Below, in pieces: positions 51,116-59,585 of a stretch of 64,000 nt of DNA. Position 1 is the first letter of the stretch. Every line of letters begins with the position of its first letter. Both the position numbers and the translations under genes were made by a program. The stretch lies in NCBI RefSeq assembly GCF_028401955.1, contig NZ_JAQOTJ010000011.1:88981-152980 (forward strand), in the 5' to 3' direction. Source of the stretch: Bacillus sp. BP-3 (GTDB taxonomy: Bacteria > Bacillota > Bacilli > Bacillales > Bacillaceae_G). The notes below the pieces were generated by a model. That model did not search any database. It was given only the letters and a program-made list of their open reading frames with translations, and was not told where the DNA came from.

Positions 51116-51751
51116 CTATACAACGCCATGTTTTACCGCATACAAGGCTGCTTGCGTTCGATCATCTACATGTAATTTAGCTAGGACATTTGAAACATGC
51201 GTTTTCACAGTTTGTTCTGTAATATGTAGTTCTGACGCAATTTCTTTATTACTTCTCCCTTTGGCTATTTCTCGCAACACTTCTTTTTCGCGCTTCGTTA
51301 ACATAGACAAGTGATCTTGCTTGCTCTCAATTGCCGCAGGGCGACCTAATAAGGCAGGCGTTACTTTTGGATGAAAATTAGCATTACCTTGATGAACTGC
51401 AATAATAGAAGCTACAAGTTGATCGGGCTGCACTTCTTTTAATTGATATCCATCTGCACCTGCTTCCATTGCTGGAAGAACATAATCTTGTTCTGAGAAA
51501 CTGCTTAACATCAGTATTTTAATAGATGAGTCATATTGTTTTATACGCTTCGTTGCTTCAATTCCGTTCATTTTCGGCATTGACACATCCATTAATACAA
51601 CATCAGGTCGTTCTGTTTGAATAAATTGTAATGCCTCTTCTCCATCTCCCACTTCACCAATAATGTCAAATTCTTCTTTTGTTTTTAAAAAGAAAACAAG
51701 TCCTCTTCGGACAATATGATGATCTTCTACAAGCAGTAATTTAATTTTCAA
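51116..51751 (-). CDS. NarL/LuxR-type response regulator (YhcZ-like)
   Basis: 211 residues: receiver domain (about 1-120; phospho-acceptor Asp in DVVLMDVSMP, near residue 54; KxP-site Lys in LKEVQ) and a LuxR helix-turn-helix at 145-208 (LTKREKEVLREIAKGRSNKE, then TEQTVKTHVSNVLAKL). TTG start whose first bases overlap the kinase stop. Partner of the GAF kinase directly upstream. Targets unknown; the neighbouring azr suggests a redox or electrophile theme. Confidence 0.92.
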   Translation of the reverse strand: MKIKLLLVEDHHIVRRGLVFFLKTKEEFDIIGEVGDGEEALQFIQTERPDVVLMDVSMPKMNGIEATKRIKQYDSSIKILMLSSFSEQDYVLPAMEAGADGYQLKEVQPDQLVASIIAVHQGNANFHPKVTPALLGRPAAIESKQDHLSMLTKREKEVLREIAKGRSNKEIASELHITEQTVKTHVSNVLAKLHVDDRTQAALYAVKHGVV

Positions 51752-52890
51752 TACATGTCTCCCCTTTGAACTGGTAACTGAATCTCAATCTTCGTTCCTT
51801 CACCTAGTTTCGTTTGAATATGAAACTTCCCTTTCATTAACTCAATACGCTCTCGCATATTTTTCAAACCAAGCGCAGAATCTCTTACTTTCTCTTTCAT
51901 AAATCCGACTCCGTCATCTTCGATTTGAAACTTCAACATATTGTTTTCTATTTTTATATGTACAAATACGTTTTCGCAAGAAGCGTGTTTTTTACAATTA
52001 TGAAGTGCTTCTTGACTAACACGCCATAACATTTCTTCTATTTCATCATCCATCGAAATAACCCTATCAATTCGCATAATTACATGGATACCAAGAAGCT
52101 TCCCATAATTTTGAATTGCTTCAGCAAGACCTTTTTCTAAACCTTCAGGCCGTAACTGCCAAATTAATAATGTCATCTCTTGCAGCGCCTCTTGTGATAA
52201 CTCTCCTATATACGTTAACATCTCCTTTAATTCTGTATTCTTCGTCATATCCATTGTTCCTCTAGCCGTTAACATAATGGAAAAGAGAAGTTGCTTTACA
52301 GAATCATGTAAATCACGTGCTAGGCGATTTCTTTCTGCAACGATTACATATTTCCGCTCCTTCTCAACTAGCCTAATCCGTTGAATCGTTGTCCCTATTT
52401 GAAAAGCAATCGCTTCTAATAAAGCTAATTCTTCTTCTGTAAAGTACGTTTTATGAGGAGAAGCAACATTTAATAATCCAAACTTCTCCCCTCCTGCCTG
52501 AAGTGGAATCGTCGCATGATGCGTAATACTCTCTGTTTCTCCCCATTCATATTTAATCGCATCTTCTATACGCTTACATTCAATAATATTTGTTGCTTTT
52601 TGCAAACGCCCCGCAACAAATCGATCAATACACCAACAATCACCTTCGCACATTGGTTTCTTTTCTTCCCATGTAAGTGCTGGTGGTAATTTTGTATCAA
52701 CGAGCATTCGATGCGTTCCTTTTTCATCAATAAAAAAAATCCATCCTGTTTGTAAATCCATCACTTGCAAGAGCGTATGCAGGACTTTTTCTAACATTTG
52801 CTGCAAATTAGTCGCTTCATTTAATAACTCTGCAATTTCTTTTAACGCTTGCAATCGATGCATTTGTCTATCATTTTCATTCATGTTCAT
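51748..52890 (-). CDS. GAF-domain sensor histidine kinase (YhcY-like)
   Basis: 380 residues. A cytosolic GAF sensor (about 25-170) with cysteines in EGDCWCIDRF, a HisKA_3 domain with the phospho-His in ERNRLARDLHDSVKQLLFS (near residue 200) and an HATPase domain (QEALHNCKKHA, IEDDGVGF, GLKNMRERI). No membrane segment, so it senses an internal signal; the C-x-C in the GAF domain could bind a metal or respond to redox. ATG chosen at 52888-52890 with AGGA upstream. Overlaps the regulator gene by four bases. Confidence 0.9.
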   Translation of the reverse strand: MNMNENDRQMHRLQALKEIAELLNEATNLQQMLEKVLHTLLQVMDLQTGWIFFIDEKGTHRMLVDTKLPPALTWEEKKPMCEGDCWCIDRFVAGRLQKATNIIECKRIEDAIKYEWGETESITHHATIPLQAGGEKFGLLNVASPHKTYFTEEELALLEAIAFQIGTTIQRIRLVEKERKYVIVAERNRLARDLHDSVKQLLFSIMLTARGTMDMTKNTELKEMLTYIGELSQEALQEMTLLIWQLRPEGLEKGLAEAIQNYGKLLGIHVIMRIDRVISMDDEIEEMLWRVSQEALHNCKKHASCENVFVHIKIENNMLKFQIEDDGVGFMKEKVRDSALGLKNMRERIELMKGKFHIQTKLGEGTKIEIQLPVQRGDMY

Positions 52891-53103
52891 CACCATTTCC
52901 TATTATAACATTAAGAAATTTCTAAATACTATAAATAAAATACAGCCCCTATACCAATTTTATTCTCTTTGATTTTTATGTGATATTCTTCCAAATACCC
53001 TGTACCATAAGAAAGGAATTTGAAAAAAGTATAAAGAAACATATACAGTTAGAAGCTCCATAAAAAATTTTTATATGAAATAATTAAGAAAGGTGATATA
53101 AAA

Positions 53104-53694
53104 TTGAGTGTATTGACTAAATTAATAGAACAAGCTAAAAATCCAAGAGGTTTTGTAGGGGCATCTATGTTATGCATCATGAATGTAACTCATACTAGTA
53201 TGACAAAATGGGCTTTAAGCAAGGTTAAAATTAGTGAGCGTGCAAGAATGCTCGATATAGGTTGCGGCGGTGGAAAAACAATACATACTCTCTCGAAAAT
53301 GAATCAGGACGGAAAAATATATGGTATTGATTATTCCAAACAAGCAGTAGAAAATTCTATCAAACTGAATAAAAAAGATATAGATTTAGGGAAAGTGCTT
53401 ATAAAACAAGCAAGCGTATCGGATATGCCTTTTTCAAATGACTTTTTTGATATTATTACTGCTTTTCAAACACATTATTTTTGGCCAAATTTAGAGAATG
53501 ATGTAAAAGAAGTATTTCGGGTCCTCACATCAAATGGCTATTTTATTATCGCAGCTGAGCTATATAAAATAAATTATCATATGAAAAAATTCAAAACAAA
53601 AGAAGATATAGAAAAATTATTGAAAGAAACGGGATTTAGCAACGTAGTATTTCATGAGTATAGAGGTTCAATTTGTATAATTGCAAGAAAATAA
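53104..53694 (+). CDS. SAM-dependent methyltransferase
   Basis: 196 residues, class-I methyltransferase. SAM motif I ARMLDIGCGGGKTIHTLSKM near residue 55, motif II with IYGIDYSKQAVENS, and DMPFSNDFFDIITAFQTHYF. The substrate is not evident. TTG start after AAAGGTGATATAAAA. Lone plus-strand gene with its own terminator; codon use is somewhat more AT-rich than its neighbours. Confidence 0.85.
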   Translation: MSVLTKLIEQAKNPRGFVGASMLCIMNVTHTSMTKWALSKVKISERARMLDIGCGGGKTIHTLSKMNQDGKIYGIDYSKQAVENSIKLNKKDIDLGKVLIKQASVSDMPFSNDFFDIITAFQTHYFWPNLENDVKEVFRVLTSNGYFIIAAELYKINYHMKKFKTKEDIEKLLKETGFSNVVFHEYRGSICIIARK

Positions 53695-53696
53695 CG

Positions 53697-53733
53697 AAAC
53701 CGCCAGAATTTTTATTTTTCTGGCGGTCGTTTC
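53697..53733. terminator. Bidirectional terminator between methyltransferase and pncA
   Basis: AAACCGCCAGAA pairs with TTCTGGCGGT across a T-rich loop and is followed by CGTTTCTT. Confidence 0.8.
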
Positions 53734-53736
53734 TTC

Positions 53737-54285
53737 CTATTTTACTGTAGTTTGTAGACAAGACTTTACATGCTGCAGGGCAAATTCATGCCCTTGTTGA
53801 TTAAATGAGGCAACTGCGTTTTCGTAAACTACAATGCGGAATCCTTTATTATAGGCATCAATTGCTGTATGTAACACACAAATGTCCGTACAAACACCAG
53901 CAAGATGCACTTCTTGTATCCCTCTTTCTCTAAGTTTAATTTCTAAATCTGTTCCTGCAAAGGCGCTGTACCGTGTTTTATCCATGTAATATACATTTTC
54001 ATCATCTTTATGTATTTCGTATAATTTTTGTAATTCACCGTATAAGTCTCTTCCCTTTGTTCCTGCTATATTATGAGGTGGATATAATTGTCTCTCTGGA
54101 TGATATAAATCATTTTCTACATGTTTATCAACAGCAAATACAACATAATCTCCATTTTCAATACACCGCTTCGTTATTTCTACAATGTTCTTTTCTATAA
54201 CTTGCCCAGCTTTACCACATGTCAAAGCTCCATCTTCTGCAACGAAATCATATGTATAATCAATATTTATAAGTGCTCGTTTCAT
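53737..54285 (-). CDS. pncA: Nicotinamidase
   Basis: Hydrolyses nicotinamide to nicotinate for NAD salvage. 182 residues, isochorismatase fold. Catalytic Asp in LINIDYTYDFVA, metal-binding Asp/His in AVDKHVENDLYHPE, catalytic Lys in MDKTRYSAFAGTDLE and the nucleophile Cys in LAGVCTDICVLHTAIDAY. Nearly identical in layout to B. subtilis PncA (YueJ). Single gene. Confidence 0.92.
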   Translation of the reverse strand: MKRALINIDYTYDFVAEDGALTCGKAGQVIEKNIVEITKRCIENGDYVVFAVDKHVENDLYHPERQLYPPHNIAGTKGRDLYGELQKLYEIHKDDENVYYMDKTRYSAFAGTDLEIKLRERGIQEVHLAGVCTDICVLHTAIDAYNKGFRIVVYENAVASFNQQGHEFALQHVKSCLQTTVK

Positions 54286-54383
54286 CTTTTCTCTTCCTTT
54301 CGTTTCACAGTAAACAATAGAAAACGTGTTATAACGACGTTTTATTACATATTCGACATGTATAATGAAAATCCCTATAAAAG

Positions 54384-54410
54384 AAAAAAAACCTGCTTAT
54401 AAAGCAGATT
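54384..54410 (-). terminator. Terminator of the lipoprotein gene
   Basis: CTGCTT-tat-AAGCAG stem followed by GTTTTTTTT on the minus strand. Confidence 0.85.
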
Positions 54411-54415
54411 TCCTC

Positions 54416-54904
54416 TTACTGTGCTGGTTTATTTTCAAACTGCGCCTGGACAAAGTTGATTACTTTTCCATTTGGATCATTATTTTCATACTGAATTACT
54501 GTTACGGTATGGATACCTGGTTGTAGTGTCTCTTCCTTTAACGCGATTGTCGTTTGCGCTAATTTATTTACTTCATGCTTGTCTTCAAATTGTTTATCGA
54601 TGTATACAAATATTTCTTTATCCTCTTGGAAATTTGCAACTTCAATTTCAACTTGTTGGATAAGCGTATCTTTTTTTATAAATACTACAGGTACATTCCC
54701 ATTTTCCGATGTACCATCTGGTGTAACAATTTTGAATTTTCCTTCACCAACTGAAGTTACCCCTTCTGGGAATGAATATTTTATTTCTTGCTGTGCATTA
54801 ACAGCTCGTTCCTGTTGTTTTTCTTCCTTAACGTTCTTTTCTTCTGTTACCCCACAACCTACTAACAACATAACAGATAATCCAGTGATTATGAATTTTT
54901 TCAA
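54416..54904 (-). CDS. Secreted lipoprotein of unknown function
   Basis: 162 residues from a TTG at 54902-54904, eight bases after AGGGGG: MKKFIITGLSVMLLVGCGVT. The lipobox LLVGC puts the mature protein on the outer face of the membrane. A Glu/Lys/Gln-rich linker precedes a beta-rich domain (KYSFPEGVTSVGEGKFKIVT, IYIDKQFEDK-like and GIHTVTVIQYENNDPNGKVI). The frame opens 14 codons earlier, but those residues would spoil the signal peptide. Not recognised further. Confidence 0.8.
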   Translation of the reverse strand: MKKFIITGLSVMLLVGCGVTEEKNVKEEKQQERAVNAQQEIKYSFPEGVTSVGEGKFKIVTPDGTSENGNVPVVFIKKDTLIQQVEIEVANFQEDKEIFVYIDKQFEDKHEVNKLAQTTIALKEETLQPGIHTVTVIQYENNDPNGKVINFVQAQFENKPAQ

Positions 54905-55089
54905 AATCCATTCCCCCTGTATCTCAATGTATAATTTATTATACAAAAATAATTCTTAAATATATACACATATTACTTTCATAAACAAATTCTCTCATTA
55001 CACCATTAAATGTACCACACTTATTCCCTGTTTATCACCATTATTTCTTCAAGAAATTTTTAGTAAATCTATTTTTACTATTCATTTCC

Positions 55090-55130
55090 ACAAAAAATAA
55101 TCTTAGTCCTTATAACTAAGATTATTTCAA
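55090..55130 (-). terminator. Terminator of the nitroreductase gene
   Basis: AATAATCTTAG pairs with CTAAGATTATT around a 9-base loop and is followed by TTTTG on the minus strand. Confidence 0.85.
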
Positions 55131-55161
55131 TCTTTCTCTTCTTACTAATAAAGAGATTATA

Positions 55162-55818
55162 TTATCGAATAAATGTTGTAATTTCCGCTACTGCTTTTCG
55201 AGCTAGTTTTTTCGGCTGCTCTTTCGGATATCCTAATGCAATTACCATATTGATTTGTTTATCAGATTCAATTTGGAAGTAGTCTCTTAGCTCGTTTTGC
55301 GCTAATAACACTGGTCCTGTCATCGGGCATGTACCGAGGCCCCTGGCATGCGCTGCAAGCATTAAGTTTTGCGAGGCTAAGCAACTACTTTTAATGCCTT
55401 CTTCTTCCCAAACAGACTCTGGAACAAACTCAATCGGATCAAAAATCTTTTCCCGAAATTTCGATTGATATGGCGTTGCTAAGCAAATAATTAAAACCGG
55501 TGCATCTGAAAATGCTGTTGCATATGGTCCGAAAGAGCGAGTCAATAATCTCCCTGCTTTTTCCTCTCCTTTTTGCGTAGCTTCTTCAGCTCGCGTATGT
55601 AGCGCATTCCATGTCATTTCTTCTATATCTTTAATTTTGTCTCGGTTCATAATCACGAAAAATTCCCATGTTTGTGAATTTGTATCACTCGGTGCATATC
55701 TCGCACAATCAATAATTTCTTCGATATCTTCCACAGGAACGTCTTGGTCAGTAAATTTCCGAACACTGCGACGGCCGTGAATAATATCTTTAAATGCTTG
55801 ATAATCCATAAGATTCAA
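55162..55818 (-). CDS. Nitroreductase-family FMN oxidoreductase
   Basis: 218 residues, FMN- and NAD(P)H-dependent. FMN-binding N-terminus GRRSVRKFTDQDVPVEDIEE, substrate region ARYAPSDTNSQTWEFFVI, and the C-terminal GLGTCPMTGPVLL and VMIALGYPKEQPKKLARK-like segments. TTG start close to AAGGGG; an ATG three codons later is possible. Physiological substrate unknown. Confidence 0.88.
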   Translation of the reverse strand: MNLMDYQAFKDIIHGRRSVRKFTDQDVPVEDIEEIIDCARYAPSDTNSQTWEFFVIMNRDKIKDIEEMTWNALHTRAEEATQKGEEKAGRLLTRSFGPYATAFSDAPVLIICLATPYQSKFREKIFDPIEFVPESVWEEEGIKSSCLASQNLMLAAHARGLGTCPMTGPVLLAQNELRDYFQIESDKQINMVIALGYPKEQPKKLARKAVAEITTFIR

Positions 55819-55871
55819 AATCCCCTTTTATAACGTTTTCAAAATCTCTACCTGACTGATTATATCATATA

Positions 55872-55907
55872 ATGAAAAAAGCCGGAGATATTCCAGCCTT
55901 TTTCATA
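55872..55907 (-). terminator. Terminator of the dat gene
   Basis: AAGGCTGGA and TCCGGCTT arms with one mismatch, followed by TTTTC on the minus strand. Confidence 0.7.
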
Positions 55908-55925
55908 TTTACTCGTTTGTGGCAT

Positions 55926-56795
55926 CTAATTTACATTAACCCTATACACACTCTCCTTATATGCCGCTTGCAACTTTCTTATAAGTCGTTGTTCTCTCGT
56001 TTGATACCAAGCTTCCCCAATTTGCGTCACGGGTACAATTTCAATTGGTGTAGCGGTAAAGAAGCATTCATCTGCTTCATATACCTCATGAAGAGAAAAT
56101 TGACGTTCTTCTACCGGAATATGCAATTGTTTTGCTAACGAAATGACATGATGACGTGTAATGCCATACAAAATAAACTGGTTCGCAGGGTGTGTAATCA
56201 GAGTTCCATTTTTAACAATAAAGAAATTAGAATGACACCCTTCTGTTACAATGCCATTACGAATTAAAATTGCTTCGTAATAACCTTCTTTTGCAATTTT
56301 ATTTTTAATCATGATATTCGGAAGTAAATTAAGTGATTTTATATGACAAAAATGCCAACGTATATCATCGGCAACTGTTGCTTTAATTCCGTTTTCCATT
56401 AAAGTATCTGGCCTTGGAAATGGTACGATATTTGCGTAGTATGTAGGCTGAAGATTGGATTCAAACAAATGATTTCGAGGTTGAACACCTCTTGAAATTT
56501 GAATGTATACATTTCCATCCTCTTCAAATTGATTTTTCTCAATCAATTGCTGCAACTGAGAAGTAAGTTCTTCTTTTGTAAAGGGCGGTTCTAATTCAAT
56601 TGCTTTCATAGATTGGAAAAAACGATCTAAATGGAGATCTAATAAATGAGGCTTTCCATCATATAAACGAAATACTTCATATACTCCATCTCCAAACTGT
56701 AATCCTCGCTCATCTAATGAAATCATTGGTTCTTTCTCTCTCGTATTTATAATACTTCCATTAAATAAAATCCAATCTTTATAAGCACTGTGCAT
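55926..56795 (-). CDS. dat: D-amino-acid transaminase (class IV PLP aminotransferase)
   Basis: Interconverts D-alanine and D-glutamate with their keto acids for wall precursors. 289 residues from the ATG at 56793-56795 (GAAGG nine bases upstream). Family features: SLDERGLQFGDGVYEVFRLY, DIRWHFCHIKSLNLLPNIMI with the PLP Lys in KSLNLL, and EGCHSNFFIVKNGTLITHPA. The IKSLNLL segment and the TEGCHSN motif agree with DAT rather than BCAT. A branched-chain or aminodeoxychorismate enzyme is the alternative. Monocistronic. Confidence 0.88.
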   Translation of the reverse strand: MHSAYKDWILFNGSIINTREKEPMISLDERGLQFGDGVYEVFRLYDGKPHLLDLHLDRFFQSMKAIELEPPFTKEELTSQLQQLIEKNQFEEDGNVYIQISRGVQPRNHLFESNLQPTYYANIVPFPRPDTLMENGIKATVADDIRWHFCHIKSLNLLPNIMIKNKIAKEGYYEAILIRNGIVTEGCHSNFFIVKNGTLITHPANQFILYGITRHHVISLAKQLHIPVEERQFSLHEVYEADECFFTATPIEIVPVTQIGEAWYQTREQRLIRKLQAAYKESVYRVNVN

Positions 56796-57113
56796 TGTTA
56801 CTCGCCTTCTTTTCATATATATTCCCATTGTACAACCTGAATTATTTAAAGAGAAGCAATATTCTAACTTTTGGTTAACAAAAAATATTTTCTCCTTTTA
56901 CTAGCGAATTTGCTTTTTACATATAAAATTCTGTTATGCATGGCCAAATGTTCTCATCTACATAAAAAGAAAGGCGTTTTTTTCAATTTGTGTTTATATA
57001 AAATATAAAAACAACGTTACAAATTTGAAATTACCAGATTTTCTAATTTATCTACAGTGAATTTTGTTTTATAATAATATCGTTATGTTAAAATATTCAA
57101 AAGGAGAACACAT
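56796..57113. other. Intergenic region, no gene seen
   Basis: Divergent promoter region of dat and the gene at 57114. No coding frame or strong hairpin. Confidence 0.4.
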
Positions 57114-57566
57114 GTGCATATCCAAAATTTATCTATTCAAACAAACTATGACTGTTTCACTTATGAGCAGTTAGAATCAGAAGCGTCTAAGCTTCCAGCA
57201 AATATGCAGCAATTCTATTTACATGCGGTTGCAACATTAAGGAGAGAATTAGCACCTAACGAATGCTTCTATTATTTATCGACAGGCGCATTTCGTCATA
57301 CAGCAATTGGCTTTTTATTCTTTACGGATAGACAAATTATTATGGGTGAACAACAAGGTTTAAGCGTGAAATGTCATACCATACACTACCGTGATTTTAC
57401 AAGTTGCACCGCTCGTACTGGTCATATTTTAGGGATAAAAACAAATGCAATTTATCTCGAAGAACCTCTTTCTCCTTCCGTAAAAGAAGAGCGTGTTACC
57501 CATATTCCAGACGAACAATTTCAAATCATATATAAATTTGTACAAGATAAAATTACAATGAATTAA
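57114..57566 (+). CDS. PH-like domain protein of unknown function
   Basis: 150 residues, GTG start seven bases after AAGGAG. Helical N-terminus (CFTYEQLESEASKLPANMQQ) then a small beta domain (IGFLFFTDRQIIMGEQQGLS, CHTIHYRDFTSCTARTGHIL, TNAIYLEEPLSPSVKEERVT) like the bacterial PH-type domains that read as a DUF. No membrane segment. Function unknown. Confidence 0.72.
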   Translation: MHIQNLSIQTNYDCFTYEQLESEASKLPANMQQFYLHAVATLRRELAPNECFYYLSTGAFRHTAIGFLFFTDRQIIMGEQQGLSVKCHTIHYRDFTSCTARTGHILGIKTNAIYLEEPLSPSVKEERVTHIPDEQFQIIYKFVQDKITMN

Positions 57567-57709
57567 ATTATTCCCACATACTAATAACCAATGTTATTAG
57601 TAATTAAATTCTTCAAAAAGACTTGCTCATATTGGATATAAAAGCATACAATATTAGACGCAAACTATTGATGCTCATTGTTTTTCATCTCCTAAAAGGA
57701 GGAAATAAC

Positions 57710-57877
57710 TTGGGGTTATTGGAGGGGTATAATAATTTCAGCGGAGCATTTTCTCCCCTAATTGTTCGTTCAATTCATTTTTATAGCCAGCGGTGGAAGA
57801 AAAAAGTTCACAAAAAACAACATCTTTTATTGCGAACACATAAAAGAAGACGGTATTATATGAAGAAATTGTCATAA
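57710..57877 (+). CDS. 55-residue basic protein, tentative
   Basis: TTG start eight bases after AAAGGAGG. Reads MGLLEGYNNFSGAFSPLIVR and SIHFYSQRWKKKVHKKQHLL, ending in a very basic tail (RTHKRRRYYMKKLS). The good ribosome binding site and the following strong terminator support expression. The open frame begins 29 codons earlier without a start signal. Not recognised. Confidence 0.45.
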   Translation: MGLLEGYNNFSGAFSPLIVRSIHFYSQRWKKKVHKKQHLLLRTHKRRRYYMKKLS

Positions 57878-57908
57878 TAAAAAGTTTCAAGTCAAAAACT
57901 CTCTACTC

Positions 57909-57961
57909 AAAAACACCTAGGATCTCTTGTAAATCACAAGAAACCCTAGGTGTTTTTAAAG
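57909..57961. terminator. Strong terminator after the 55-residue ORF
   Basis: AAAAACACCTAGG pairs with CCTAGGTGTTTTT; inside it TCTTGT pairs with ACAAGA. Symmetric, so active in both directions. Confidence 0.88.
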
Positions 57962-58124
57962 AGGTTTCACTTCATTTCCTAAAGTTAAAATAAAAAAATC
58001 CATAGGTCCTGTGTTCTTTCCTTCCAACTTAATATAAAGTGTATTTAATATAAGAGGGAAATAAATCGGCTGAAGCGCTCATCCTATTTTATTTATAAAA
58101 TTACAACGCTAGACAAAAACCATC

Positions 58125-58460
58125 TTATGAAAGACGGTTTCCATCATCTCGATTCAACCAATTTAAAATCAAAATATAACTTTGATAGTGGACATACCTC
58201 AGCCAAAATAAACTACATAAGATTCCCATTCCGATATAGCTATATAGCAAACCAAATTTCAAGAAAATTGCAATGGTTGGTGGAAAAAGAGTGACTTTTT
58301 GCAAACTATATAGCATTAGAAACAACATTAAAAATAGCGGGAAATACTGCAATTCATATGGTGTACGTCTCTTTCTTAATATTTTTCTTATGAGAAATTG
58401 AAAGATCTCTGCAAACAAAAAACAACTAAGAACTACAATAAGCGCTAGTGTCATCCCCAT
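58125..58460 (-). CDS. Four-helix membrane protein (DUF4181-like)
   Basis: 111 residues with four hydrophobic segments (about 4-22, 38-55, 60-78 and 80-98) and a basic loop IRKILRKRRTPYELQ. It resembles DUF4181 proteins, which are unstudied. It follows the phosphinothricin-type acetyltransferase gene by 12 bases and is last in that operon; a G-T-paired hairpin with TTTTTG overlaps its stop. Confidence 0.65.
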   Translation of the reverse strand: MGMTLALIVVLSCFLFAEIFQFLIRKILRKRRTPYELQYFPLFLMLFLMLYSLQKVTLFPPTIAIFLKFGLLYSYIGMGILCSLFWLRYVHYQSYILILNWLNRDDGNRLS

Positions 58461-58472
58461 ACACCTACCACC

Positions 58473-58961
58473 TTATTTTATGATATATTGATAAAACAAC
58501 ACATCTTGCCATTCATTAAACTTATAGCCAACTTCTCGAAAGCATCCTACATATGTAAATCCCATCTGTTCATGCAGTTTCACACTTATATCATTTCCCT
58601 TTGTAATTCCAGCAATAATAGCATGATGCTCTGCCTCTTCTGCCAATTGAAGTATGCGCCTTATCAATTTCCTTGCTATCCCTTTCCCACGTGCATGTTT
58701 TTCCACATATACTGAAATTTCCACCGTTTGCTTATATGCTTCTTTCTCACGAAATGGTGATAAAGAACAATACCCAATTATGCTACCATCCTCCTCTGCA
58801 ACAATGATCGGATACATTTCAGTATGCGCCTCAAACCACACACTCATTTCTGCTAATGTCTTCTCTTGTAAATCAAATGTAGCGGTTGTATGTATAACTG
58901 CATCATTATATATGTGTAAAATATTTCTTACATCTTCTCTATATGCATTACGAATTTCCAT
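58473..58961 (-). CDS. GNAT acetyltransferase, phosphinothricin/methionine-sulfoximine type
   Basis: 162 residues. IRNAYREDVRNILHIYNDAV and HTTATFDLQEKTLAEMSVWF open the domain as in Pat/YwnH enzymes; the CoA loop is EKHARGKGIARKLIRRI near residue 88, followed by HEQMGFTYVGCFREVGYKFN. It would N-acetylate methionine sulfoximine-like amino acids or a related metabolite. GGGGGAGACAAAGCA precedes the ATG. Confidence 0.88.
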   Translation of the reverse strand: MEIRNAYREDVRNILHIYNDAVIHTTATFDLQEKTLAEMSVWFEAHTEMYPIIVAEEDGSIIGYCSLSPFREKEAYKQTVEISVYVEKHARGKGIARKLIRRILQLAEEAEHHAIIAGITKGNDISVKLHEQMGFTYVGCFREVGYKFNEWQDVLFYQYIIK

Positions 58962-58977
58962 TGCTTTGTCTCCCCCA

Positions 58978-59337
58978 TTACAATTTCTTTATGCAAACAT
59001 CATTATTTTTTTGAAAACCGAGTTGTCCAAAAAACGACTCTATTCTTTCGTTTTTATCTATACATAATATTTGAATCTCCTTCATATGTTCACTTTTTAC
59101 TATTTCTTCAAACGTATAATACGCATTCGTTCCATATCCGTATCCTTCATAATCATGATGAATAAGAAGATACGATAATAGCGCTTTCTCATGTTGCACA
59201 GTGTAGTCAATGATACCTATATATGTATCATCTGCTTTTATACAATACCCTACATCTCGAATTGGTAAATCATAAGAAGAAAACATTTCTTCTACTACTA
59301 ACTTTGTTTCGTCTGTTATCTTTTCAAACGTTAACAT
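58978..59337 (-). CDS. Small GNAT-family protein
   Basis: 119 residues. GNAT strands IKADDTYIGIIDYTVQHEKA and LLSYLLIHHDYEGYGYGTNA with a degenerate CoA loop (YEGYGYGTNAY in place of Q-x-x-G-x-G/A), then FFGQLGFQKNN. First gene of the three-gene operon. Acetyl-CoA binding is plausible but the loop deviates. AAGGAGTGAAATACAT precedes the ATG. Confidence 0.8.
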   Translation of the reverse strand: MLTFEKITDETKLVVEEMFSSYDLPIRDVGYCIKADDTYIGIIDYTVQHEKALLSYLLIHHDYEGYGYGTNAYYTFEEIVKSEHMKEIQILCIDKNERIESFFGQLGFQKNNDVCIKKL

Positions 59338-59387
59338 ATGTATTTCACTCCTTATTATTATTGTATCGGGTAGGACAAGTATTTATG

Positions 59388-59426
59388 AAAAAAACCTTAA
59401 GATAGATGCTATCTTAAGGTTTTTTC
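59388..59426. terminator. Hairpin between the GNAT operon and a bcr1 repeat
   Basis: AACCTTAAGATA and TATCTTAAGGTT around a 5-base loop, flanked by A and T runs; lies past the asnB stop on the minus strand. Confidence 0.85.
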
Positions 59427-59585
59427 TTTATCCCGCTATTCGCGGGCAGTAATACTCCCACCTGAAAATTCAGTGGAAGCAAAGAAGTAAGGTGGAGATA
59501 AACTGCCCTTAAAAGCCCGATTGGTGAGGGCTGATAATCAGTGAGGTGATAAAGCCCCGACTCACTGATTAAAGTTTCACTTTAT
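59427..59585 (+). repeat. bcr1-type repeat (copy F), full length, covering the asnB stop
   Basis: 159 bases from TTTATCCCGCTATTCGCGGG to AAAGTTTCACTTTAT, with TTTAT at both borders and large internal inverted repeats. The asnB stop codon (59582-59584) lies within the right border. Confidence 0.83.
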